Below, in pieces: positions 17,176 through 24,767 of a DNA stretch of 64,000 bases (position 1 is its first letter; the number at the start of each line of letters is the position of its first letter). The notes below the pieces were generated by a model. The model had not been told where the DNA came from. It worked only from the letters and a program-made list of their open reading frames with translations, and made no database searches. The stretch comes from Sphingomonas panni. GTDB taxonomy: Bacteria > Pseudomonadota > Alphaproteobacteria > Sphingomonadales > Sphingomonadaceae. The position numbers were made by a program, and so were the translations under genes. The DNA lies in NCBI RefSeq assembly GCF_022664435.1, contig NZ_JAKREU010000007.1, positions 1-64,000 of the forward strand, in the 5' to 3' direction.

Positions 17176-18677
17176 TGTCCACCGCCGCCATCGCCCCCGC
17201 CCGGCCGGTCCGCTGGTATAATTTCGCCGCCTATGGATCGAACGACATCCTCGGCGCCGGGTCGATGGCGGTCATCAGCACCTGGGTGCTGTTCTTCTAC
17301 ACCACCTTTTGCGGCCTGTCGGCGGCGCAGGCGACTCTGATCTTCGGCATCGCCCGTGTGCTCGACGCAGTGGCCAGCCCGACCATCGGCTATATCTCCG
17401 ACCGGTTCGGCAACACCTGGGCGGGGCGCAAGTTCGGGCGGCGGCGGGCGTTCATTCTCGCCGCGATCCCGCTGCTGCCGTCCTTCGCGATCATGTGGGT
17501 GTCGGGGCAGAGCTTCTGGTTCTACCTCGTCACCTATGTCCTGTTCGAGCTGGTCTATGCGCTGGAGATCATCCCCTACGAAACGCTCGCCGCCGAAATG
17601 GCGAGCGACTATCGCAGCAAGGCCAAGTTCGCGGGCTGGCGGATCATGTGTGGCCAGATTTCCGCAATCCTCGCCGCGATCCTGCCCGGACGCCTGATCG
17701 AGCATCTGGGGAAGGATTCGCCCGACACCTATCTCTACATGGGCATCCTGTTCTCGATCCTGTTCATGGCGTCGGCGACGATGCTGTACCTGTTCAGTTG
17801 GGAACGCCCGCGGTCTGCCGAGACGGTGGCGCTGGCGAAGGAGCGCATGACGCCGCTGGCCGCGATCCGCGACCTGTATCGCAACCTGTTCTCGACGCTG
17901 CGCATCCGCGCGTTCCGCCTGCATCTGGGCATGTATCTGGGCGGTTATATCAGCCAGGACATCTTCAATGCGGCCTTTGCCTATTTCGTCGTCTTCGCGC
18001 TGGGCGGCACGACGCTGGCCGTGTCGAACCTCGCCGGGCTGACCTATGCGGTGCAGACGGTCGCGGTGCTGCTGGCGATCAACTTCGCACTGCGCGCCTC
18101 TCCCGCACGAGCCTATCGCATCGCGGTCGGCAGCTTCGCGCTGGGCGTGCTGCTGTTCCTGGGGCTGTGGTGGACCGGACAGGGGGCGAGCGGCTGGATC
18201 TTCGTGCTGCCGGTGGCGTTCGCCGGGCTAGGGCGCGGGGCGCTCAACTATATTCCTTGGGCGACCTACAACTATATGGCGGACGTCGACGAGATCGTCA
18301 CCGGCCGCCGCCGCGAAGGGGCCTTTGCCGGGGTCATGACCTTCGTGCGGAAAATGTCGCAGGCCGCCGCGTTGATCGCGGTGGGGCAGATATTGCAGGC
18401 ATCGGGCTTCGTCACCGGTGCCGCCAGCCAATCGCCGGGGACGATCCACGCCATCGTCGCGGTGATGATCGGCGGCACGCTGCTGCTGCTCGCCTTCGGC
18501 TTCTGGGTGTCGCTGCGCTTCCGGCTCGATCCCGCCAACCATGCGGTGCTGATGGACGAGATCGAACGGCTGCGCGCGGGTGAACGCGAACCTGCCAACC
18601 CGCAGGCGAAGAAGGTGGTCGAGGACCTGTCCGGCTGGCGCTACGACCAGCTTTGGGGACGCAACCCGGTCCTGTGA
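17175..18677 (+). CDS. GPH-type MFS symporter for (unsaturated) pectin oligosaccharides
   Basis: A 500-residue inner-membrane transporter with about 12 hydrophobic segments. The loop DRFGNTWAGRKFGRRR between helices 2 and 3, and YETLAAEMASDYRSKAK, mark the glycoside-pentoside-hexuronide:cation symporter (MFS_2) family. Its start overlaps the GH105 stop (TGATG), and a cytoplasmic GH105 next to it suggests that it carries unsaturated GalA-Rha disaccharides or uronates; this is context-based. It is the last gene of the operon and faces the convergent PL11 gene with 19 nt between them. Confidence 0.88.
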   Translation: MSTAAIAPARPVRWYNFAAYGSNDILGAGSMAVISTWVLFFYTTFCGLSAAQATLIFGIARVLDAVASPTIGYISDRFGNTWAGRKFGRRRAFILAAIPLLPSFAIMWVSGQSFWFYLVTYVLFELVYALEIIPYETLAAEMASDYRSKAKFAGWRIMCGQISAILAAILPGRLIEHLGKDSPDTYLYMGILFSILFMASATMLYLFSWERPRSAETVALAKERMTPLAAIRDLYRNLFSTLRIRAFRLHLGMYLGGYISQDIFNAAFAYFVVFALGGTTLAVSNLAGLTYAVQTVAVLLAINFALRASPARAYRIAVGSFALGVLLFLGLWWTGQGASGWIFVLPVAFAGLGRGALNYIPWATYNYMADVDEIVTGRRREGAFAGVMTFVRKMSQAAALIAVGQILQASGFVTGAASQSPGTIHAIVAVMIGGTLLLLAFGFWVSLRFRLDPANHAVLMDEIERLRAGEREPANPQAKKVVEDLSGWRYDQLWGRNPVL

Positions 18678-18696
18678 CCGGGCTGCGCCTTCGCCG

Positions 18697-20631
18697 TTAC
18701 TCTGCCTTGTCGGACGCCTTGGTCATGCCGAGGTAGAAGCCGGTATGCGGCGGCTGGTTATAGGCCGTGTTCTGCCACGCGATCCCCGCGCGATAGACCG
18801 GGTCCTGCAACAGCGTGGTGATCCGGTGCGTAGTCGGCCATGGCGTGGTATAGATACGCAACTCGCGATTGTCGGCGCTCCGCCACACCACCTCCTCGCG
18901 CCAGTCGCCGATCAGGTCGGCCTGAAGCGCCGGATTGGCCTTGGTGCCGTTGTTCGACGCGGTCTCTTCCGCCACCAGCAGCGGCTCGGTCTTGCCGGTC
19001 TTCCAGTTCCATTTGGAGATGGTCGTGCCGTCGAGCAGTTCGCGAAGCAGATCGCCGTCCCACCAGATGGCGAAGTTGGTCTGGCGGGGATGCGGTCCGA
19101 TCGCTTGGCCGTGGACGTCGTAAAGATCGGGCTGGTTCGCCCCCCACATTTCCTCGCCGACATGGCGCGGGTCGATGTCGGCGGACAAACCCCGCCCGGT
19201 GTCCGTCGTCGCGGGCTTGGTCCACAGGACTTCGCCGGTGCGCGCATCCAGCAGCGCGGACCCGATGCCGCCGTTGCGGCGGACCTCCTCGAATACCCCG
19301 AACTTCTCCAGCCCCGGCCGGGTCGGGTCGAGGTCGCCGACATGCATCGTGTCGCCATGATAGAGCGGTTGTGTCCACAGCCCCCTGCCATCGGCGTCGA
19401 CCGCCATCGAGCCGTAGATAACCTCGTCCCGCCCATCGCCGTTGACGTCGGCGATACTGAGCTGGTGGTTGCCGCGCCCGGCATAGTCCGCGTTGCCCGG
19501 TTGATCGGTGTCGAACAGCCAGCGCTTGGTGAGCTTCCCGTTCCGATAATCCCAGGCGGCGATCGCGGTGCGGCCGTAATAGCCGCGCCCGAAGATCATG
19601 CTGGGACGCCTCCCGTCGAGAAAGGCGACGCCGGCGAGGAACCGGTCGACGCGGTTGCCATAGCCGTCGCCCCAATGCTGCGCCATCCACGCAAAGCCCG
19701 GATCGTCACGAGGACCGCGCGGCGGATCATAGGGCGCGGTCGCCAGCGCGCGGCCGGTGGTCCCTTCGAACACCGTCAGATATTCCGGCCCGGTCAGGAT
19801 GCGTCCGGCAAGCTTCGCAACCATCCGCCCGTCCGGCGTGACGTGCGCGCCGGTCCTGTCGGCCTGCGGCACTTCGCCGTCATGCGCGCGCCAGTCGGCC
19901 CTTGCGTCGCCAATCACCCGGCCGGTGCCATCGACCGTGCCGTCGGCGGTCTTCATCGCGACCTCCGCGCGGTCGTCACCGTCGAAATCCTGCACGAGGA
20001 ACTGGGTATAATGCGCCCCGGCGCGGATGTTGCGGCCGAGGTCGATCCGCCACAGCCTTTTGCCCGCCAGCGTATAGCCGTCGAGATAGACCGGCCCGGT
20101 ATAGCCGCCCTGGCTGTTGTCATGGGCGTTGGTCGGGTCCCATTTCAGCACCAGGTCGGGCCGCCCGTCCCCGTCGAGATCGCCCAGCCCCACGTCGTTG
20201 GCGGTATAGGTGTACCGCTCCCCCGCCGGCGTGACGCCGCCCGGCGGCGGATCGAGCGGTATCGACAGATAGCCCTTGGTCCAGACCGGCACCGCAGCGG
20301 TCCGTGCGCCGGCCGTGCCGGACGCGATCATGCGCACGGCATAGCGGCTGGCCGGCGTGCCGGCGGCGTCGCGGAAATTGGTGGAGTCGGTCACCGGACG
20401 CGGCGTGATCCGATGGCCGTCGCGATAGACCTCGAACGCCGCATCGCTTGCGTCGCTGGCCAGCGAGCGCCAGCTGACCAGCACCCCGCCGCCCTTTGCC
20501 GGCACCGCGACCACGCCGCGATCCAGCCGTTCGACCTGCCGAATCGGCAGCGGCGCGGCCGCCGCTGCACCGATCGCGGCAGCCATGACCCAGGTTGCGA
20601 GGCCTGCCTTCAGCCCCTGGAATTCCGCCAT
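18697..20631 (-). CDS. Rhamnogalacturonan endolyase (PL11)
   Basis: A 644-residue secreted lyase with an eight-bladed beta-propeller that cleaves the Rha-GalA backbone of RG-I by beta-elimination, usually Ca2+-dependent. Repeated calcium-loop motifs are visible: GDLDGDGRPDL, QDFDGDDRAEVAMKTADG, ADVNGDGRDEV. An N-terminal fibronectin-like domain has FEVYRDGHRI and DSTNFRDA. NQPPHTGFYLG at the C-terminus is typical of PL11. The signal peptide covers about residues 1-26. The ATG at 20631 has GGAGG 9 nt upstream. It is divergent from the TonB receptor, and the intergenic region holds candidate operator site 4. Confidence 0.93.
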   Translation of the reverse strand: MAEFQGLKAGLATWVMAAAIGAAAAAPLPIRQVERLDRGVVAVPAKGGGVLVSWRSLASDASDAAFEVYRDGHRITPRPVTDSTNFRDAAGTPASRYAVRMIASGTAGARTAAVPVWTKGYLSIPLDPPPGGVTPAGERYTYTANDVGLGDLDGDGRPDLVLKWDPTNAHDNSQGGYTGPVYLDGYTLAGKRLWRIDLGRNIRAGAHYTQFLVQDFDGDDRAEVAMKTADGTVDGTGRVIGDARADWRAHDGEVPQADRTGAHVTPDGRMVAKLAGRILTGPEYLTVFEGTTGRALATAPYDPPRGPRDDPGFAWMAQHWGDGYGNRVDRFLAGVAFLDGRRPSMIFGRGYYGRTAIAAWDYRNGKLTKRWLFDTDQPGNADYAGRGNHQLSIADVNGDGRDEVIYGSMAVDADGRGLWTQPLYHGDTMHVGDLDPTRPGLEKFGVFEEVRRNGGIGSALLDARTGEVLWTKPATTDTGRGLSADIDPRHVGEEMWGANQPDLYDVHGQAIGPHPRQTNFAIWWDGDLLRELLDGTTISKWNWKTGKTEPLLVAEETASNNGTKANPALQADLIGDWREEVVWRSADNRELRIYTTPWPTTHRITTLLQDPVYRAGIAWQNTAYNQPPHTGFYLGMTKASDKAE

Positions 20632-20743
20632 TCGTCCGTTCCTCCCGTCTTCGTCCGTTCGGCCGGACGCTATCGTTGTGCGATCCAAACCGCTTCGGCC
20701 AAGCATAAACCCATCGTACTAAATTCCAATCTATATGATTGCA

Positions 20744-20758
20744 TTCCACATTGTGGTC
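20744..20758. promoter_or_regulatory. Candidate IclR-type operator, site 4
   Basis: TTCCACATTGTGGTC lies between the divergent PL11 and TonB receptor genes. The two half sites CCACA and TGTGG mirror each other. It is among the most symmetrical of the five sites. Confidence 0.5.
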
Positions 20759-20837
20759 AGTTACACCCATATTCGAGTGGAGGATCCCCGCAGTCGGCCG
20801 ACAAGCATCGGTCACGCGGGGCGAGAGGGAGGATGTC

Positions 20838-23800
20838 ATGACGGGTTTCGTCGCAATCACCGGGTCACGTCTACCGGAAGACCGGGGGGTCCTGCGCCGC
20901 ATGTTGCGCACGTCGGCATGGGGCGTGCTGGCCGCCGGCCTGAGCGTCGGCACGCCGGCACTGGCGCAGAGCGCGAACGCCCCGGCACAGGGCGATCCCG
21001 CCACCTCCTCGACCGCACAGGGCGATGAAGCCGGCGTCGGCGAAATCCTGGTCGTCGGTACCCGTGCCTCGCTGCAATCGGCGATCGCCCGCAAGCGCAA
21101 GGCGGAGACGGTGGTCGATTCGATCGTCGCCGACGACATTGCCAGCTTCCCCGACAAGAATGTCGGCGACAGCCTGGCGCGCATCACCGGCGTCCAGCTG
21201 AGCCGTGATTTCGGCGAGGGCGTGAAGGTGTCGATCCGCGGCGTCGAACCCGACCTCAACCGCGTCGAGATCAACGGCGTCAGCCAGATGTCGGCCACCG
21301 GCGAACGCTCCGGCGACTTTCGCGAACTAGCGACCGAACTGGTCAAGTCGATCGACGTGTATAAGGGCTATTCGGCGAACCTGACCGAAGGCGGCCTAGG
21401 CGGTACGGTGTCGATTGAGACCCGCCGTCCGCTCGACCTGGCGAAGCCGCTGGCGACACTGGTCGCTTCCGCACAGCACCTCGACACGACGGAGGACTGG
21501 CGTCCGCGCGCGACCCTGGTGCTAGGCACGCCGCATTTCCTGCTCGACGGCCTCGGCGTGCTGGCGAACGTCACCTATGACGACAAGACGACGCGTCAGG
21601 ACTATATCAGCAACACCAACTGGCAGCGTATCGCCGATTTCGACCGGTCGGACCAGAAGACGGTCGCAGACCCGAATTATGCGAACTTCAACACCTATGC
21701 CAGCTGCGCCGGTGTCGGCGGCGCGACGACGGCGGCAGCGACCGCGCGTCGCTTGGCGTGCGAAACGCAGTTCTTCGACTGGGTGCCGACCGTTCCGCGC
21801 TATCGCAACTGGGTCCGCCGCGACAAGCGAATCTCGGCCGATTTCCAGCTACAATATGAGTTCGCGCGTAACTTCCGCGCCTTTGCCAGCGCACAGATTA
21901 ACAATCGCGACCAGAATCTGCAGGATGCGAACTACTCGCTCGACACCAGCCGGTTCGAACGGTTCAACTATGACGCGCCGCTGGCTGCCGGCCTGAATGG
22001 TGCCACCTCGCGTCCGCAGATCACGGCGGGGACCGCTACGGTAGGTGCCGACCATGTCGTCACCAGCTTCCGCACCGCCGACAATTCGGTCAACATCGGG
22101 ACCGCCGCCAATCCGGTGTACAACGGTGCGAGCAATATCCTGAGCGTGCAACGGCGTAATTTCAGCTACGATCAGAAGTCGAAATATTATACGACCGGTT
22201 TCAACTGGGACATCGACCGGCTGAACCTGAAGTTCCTTGCGTCGCGCGCCACCGGCAAGACGATCCAAGAAACCAACCTGCTTGCCTATGCCACCGGTGT
22301 TTCGGGGGTCACCGTCGACCGTCGCAACGACCAGGGCATTCCGGTCTTCAATTTCCCGACCTCGGTCAATCCCGCTGACCCCAGCATCTATACAGACTTC
22401 ACCCGTCGTGGGGCCAATGGTCAGTTGCTGATCCCATCCGGTCCAACCCTGCAATATCGCCCGGGTCAGCTTGAAAACAGCGAGAACCAGTTGAAGCTGG
22501 ACGCGGACTGGGACACCGGGCTGTCGTTCCTGAAGACGCTTCAATATGGCGCGCAACTGCGCTGGCTGGAATTCCTGAACTACATGGGCGGTGGTTCGCG
22601 GCTGATCACCCCGGCCGTCGGATCGACACCGGCAAAATACCAGTCGAGTGCAAACGTGTCATTCACGACCAACATCGTGAACAACGTGACCACGCGCCGC
22701 AACGGCAACACCTTCTTCCTGACGCCAGCCGAATATGTCGCTCTGGTCAACGGCAACTCCACCCAGACCGGCGGTGCACCGCTGTTCAGCGGGTTGCAGG
22801 GTGCGCCGTCCAGCATACCGTCGCGCCTCGCCATTCCCGAATTTAATTCGCAGGCGCTGTCGCAATATTACGACTTGTCCGGCTTCGATCAGGATTTGGT
22901 CCTGTCCGCCGATGGCCTGCCCCAAATTCCGAACGCGCGGATCAAGGAAACCGTCGCCGCTGGCTACCTGCAGGCGGATATGGAAACGCAGGTTCTGGGA
23001 ATGCGGTTGAGCGGCAATGCCGGCGTCCGTTACGTCTATACCCGCGATACCGGCACCGGCACCAATATCAGTCGGGTCACCCGTCGCACCGCCACGGGCG
23101 GCACGGAAACGGTAGTGCTGGCGGCACAGGAACTGTCGCTCAGCACCAACTATGTCGACATTCTGCCGACCTTCAACGCGCTATTGGAGATTACCCCCGA
23201 CCTGGTCCTGCGCGGCAACTGGGCCAAAAACGTCGCCCGCCCCCGGCCACTCAGCCTGGTGCCCAACATCAACTGCCTCGACGACCAGACGGTCTCTTCG
23301 GCCGACGACGTGTGCAGCGCGGGCAACCCGGACCTAAAGCCCTATCGCGTGTCCCAATGGGAAGCGAACCTGGCCTGGTATCCCAACAAGGACACGATGG
23401 TCAGCCTGGGCTATTACAAGAAGGACATCAGCAGCTTCGTCATCGAGAATATCACACGCAGCGGCGTCGACCTGTTCCGGGACGGCATCACCTACACCGT
23501 GCGTCAGCCGGTCAATGGGCAGGGCGCGCTGCTGGACGGCATCGAGGCTACGGCGCAGACCGCCTTCACCTTCCTGCCGCAGCCGTTCGACGGCTTCGGT
23601 GCCAGCGGCAACGTGACCTTCGCCCGGGCGATCCGCACCAACCTGATCAACAACGCGACCAACGCCGCGCTGACCGAATATCCCGGCCTGTCGAAATGGA
23701 CGTGGAACGCCAGCATGTTCTACGACAAGGGCTGGTTGAACGCGCGCCTGAGCTACAATTACCGCTCCGACTGGTTGGACACGGTTGCCAGCGCCACCAA

Positions 23801-24005
23801 CGGCAACAACCCGCTCTATCGCAAGGGCGAGGGCTATCTCGACGCGAAGGTCGTGTTCCGCTTCCCACAGTGGCATTACCAGCTGTTCATGGAGATGCAG
23901 AATATCGGCAAGGAATATTCCGAACTCTACATCAACAAGTCGATGCCGGTCGATCTCTACTACCCCGGCCAGCGTTTCTTCGCTGGTTTCCAGCTGAAGT
24001 TCTGA
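20838..24005 (+). CDS. TonB-dependent receptor (likely RG-I oligosaccharide uptake)
   Basis: An outer-membrane receptor of 1055 residues. An extended signal region ends near ALAQS (about residue 43). The plug domain contains GEILVVGTRAS (TonB-box region) and FPDKNVGDSLARITGVQLS, then SIRGVEPDLNRVEINGV. The barrel ends with the aromatic signature AGFQLKF. This is the type found next to polysaccharide-degradation genes in sphingomonads and Caulobacter. The ATG at 20838 has GGGAGGA 5 nt upstream; an open frame continues 33 codons further but lacks a ribosome site. Divergent pairing with PL11 suggests that it imports RG-I fragments. A strong hairpin and a terminator follow it. Confidence 0.9.
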   Translation: MTGFVAITGSRLPEDRGVLRRMLRTSAWGVLAAGLSVGTPALAQSANAPAQGDPATSSTAQGDEAGVGEILVVGTRASLQSAIARKRKAETVVDSIVADDIASFPDKNVGDSLARITGVQLSRDFGEGVKVSIRGVEPDLNRVEINGVSQMSATGERSGDFRELATELVKSIDVYKGYSANLTEGGLGGTVSIETRRPLDLAKPLATLVASAQHLDTTEDWRPRATLVLGTPHFLLDGLGVLANVTYDDKTTRQDYISNTNWQRIADFDRSDQKTVADPNYANFNTYASCAGVGGATTAAATARRLACETQFFDWVPTVPRYRNWVRRDKRISADFQLQYEFARNFRAFASAQINNRDQNLQDANYSLDTSRFERFNYDAPLAAGLNGATSRPQITAGTATVGADHVVTSFRTADNSVNIGTAANPVYNGASNILSVQRRNFSYDQKSKYYTTGFNWDIDRLNLKFLASRATGKTIQETNLLAYATGVSGVTVDRRNDQGIPVFNFPTSVNPADPSIYTDFTRRGANGQLLIPSGPTLQYRPGQLENSENQLKLDADWDTGLSFLKTLQYGAQLRWLEFLNYMGGGSRLITPAVGSTPAKYQSSANVSFTTNIVNNVTTRRNGNTFFLTPAEYVALVNGNSTQTGGAPLFSGLQGAPSSIPSRLAIPEFNSQALSQYYDLSGFDQDLVLSADGLPQIPNARIKETVAAGYLQADMETQVLGMRLSGNAGVRYVYTRDTGTGTNISRVTRRTATGGTETVVLAAQELSLSTNYVDILPTFNALLEITPDLVLRGNWAKNVARPRPLSLVPNINCLDDQTVSSADDVCSAGNPDLKPYRVSQWEANLAWYPNKDTMVSLGYYKKDISSFVIENITRSGVDLFRDGITYTVRQPVNGQGALLDGIEATAQTAFTFLPQPFDGFGASGNVTFARAIRTNLINNATNAALTEYPGLSKWTWNASMFYDKGWLNARLSYNYRSDWLDTVASATNGNNPLYRKGEGYLDAKVVFRFPQWHYQLFMEMQNIGKEYSELYINKSMPVDLYYPGQRFFAGFQLKF

Positions 24006-24013
24006 CGGTGCAG

Positions 24014-24038
24014 GCGTCCGGGTTTCCCCCGGACGCCG
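24014..24038. other. GC-rich hairpin after the TonB receptor gene
   Basis: A perfect 10-bp stem (GGCGTCCGGG / CCCGGACGCC) with a 5-nt loop begins 8 nt after the stop codon. It has no T tract of its own and stands just before the terminator at 24,059; it may stabilise the mRNA end. Confidence 0.5.
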
Positions 24039-24058
24039 GCCACTCCCCAAACTGAACG

Positions 24059-24091
24059 GGGCCGGATCATCGCGATCCGGCCCCCTTTTTC
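24059..24091 (+). terminator. Rho-independent terminator after the TonB receptor gene
   Basis: An 11-bp stem (GGGGCCGGATC / GATCCGGCCCC) with a 5-nt loop is followed by C and TTTTT. It ends the receptor transcript just before the convergent DUF6250 gene. Confidence 0.85.
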
Positions 24092-24098
24092 TATGCGG

Positions 24099-24767
24099 TC
24101 AACGGGCGAGCGGCGTGATCCGCACGTTGCGGACCCGCAAATGGCTGCGCGTCGTGCGCAGGCCGAACCAGCCGCGGCGATAGGGCGCGGCGTCGTGCAA
24201 CGTGAACAGCCGACGCCCGTCGCGCTCCACCGCCACCTCGGTCCCGTTCGCGATCAGGCGGATATGCATCCAGCGATTGGGCACCAGCATCGCCGCCCTG
24301 TCGCTACGATCATGCTGCGGCAGCAGCGGTCGGTCCCCGTCGCGGCCGACATAGCGCCGCATCCGCGTGGTCGTGTTCCGGTTGCCGCCGATCCCGACAT
24401 AATAGGTCTGCAGCCGGTCATAGCCGGCGAAGCGCCCGTCGCGCGGCCGGGCGAGGACCGACCCGCCGGGAGCTTCCGGGTCGCGCGCCATCCAGAAGGC
24501 GTTGACGTCGCTCACAGCATCGTGCGGCCCGCCGGCCTGCACCGCCATCACGTCATAGTCGATGGCGACCGGCCCAGTCAGTTCGCGCGCATACCACAGG
24601 GTCACACCGTCGGCGGCATCGATGTCGAGGATGCCATGCCGCGCGGTGACGCGCGCGCCCGGCTCCGCCTCGACCCGCCAGCGCGACAGGTCGTCGCCCC
24701 GGAACGCATCGGCTACCCATGATGCCGGGACGACCGCCACCGCCAGCGCGATCAGTGGACGGATCAT
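24099..24767 (-). CDS. DUF6250-type secreted protein, lyase-associated
   Basis: A 222-residue protein with a signal peptide (MIRPLIALAVAVVPASWVA) and a beta-jelly-roll-like body. Characteristic stretches are WRVEAEPGARVTA, DYDVMAVQAGGPHDAVSDVN, YYVGIGGNRNTTTRMRRYVG and GWFGLRTTRSHLRVRNV. This fits the DUF6250 family, which I know as a companion of polysaccharide-lyase genes; its chemistry is not established to my knowledge. It is translated after, and overlaps, the PL26 gene (ATGA), so the two proteins likely work together on RG-I in the periplasm. A carbohydrate-binding or lyase role is possible. Confidence 0.72.
   Translation of the reverse strand: MIRPLIALAVAVVPASWVADAFRGDDLSRWRVEAEPGARVTARHGILDIDAADGVTLWYARELTGPVAIDYDVMAVQAGGPHDAVSDVNAFWMARDPEAPGGSVLARPRDGRFAGYDRLQTYYVGIGGNRNTTTRMRRYVGRDGDRPLLPQHDRSDRAAMLVPNRWMHIRLIANGTEVAVERDGRRLFTLHDAAPYRRGWFGLRTTRSHLRVRNVRITPLAR

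Noticed and set aside
18580..20841. A 753-codon open frame on the + strand opposite the PL11 gene
   Set aside because: Its translation is Arg/Pro/Ala/Val-rich without domains, and it lies entirely opposite a gene with full family motifs. It is the usual antisense artefact of GC-rich codon use.
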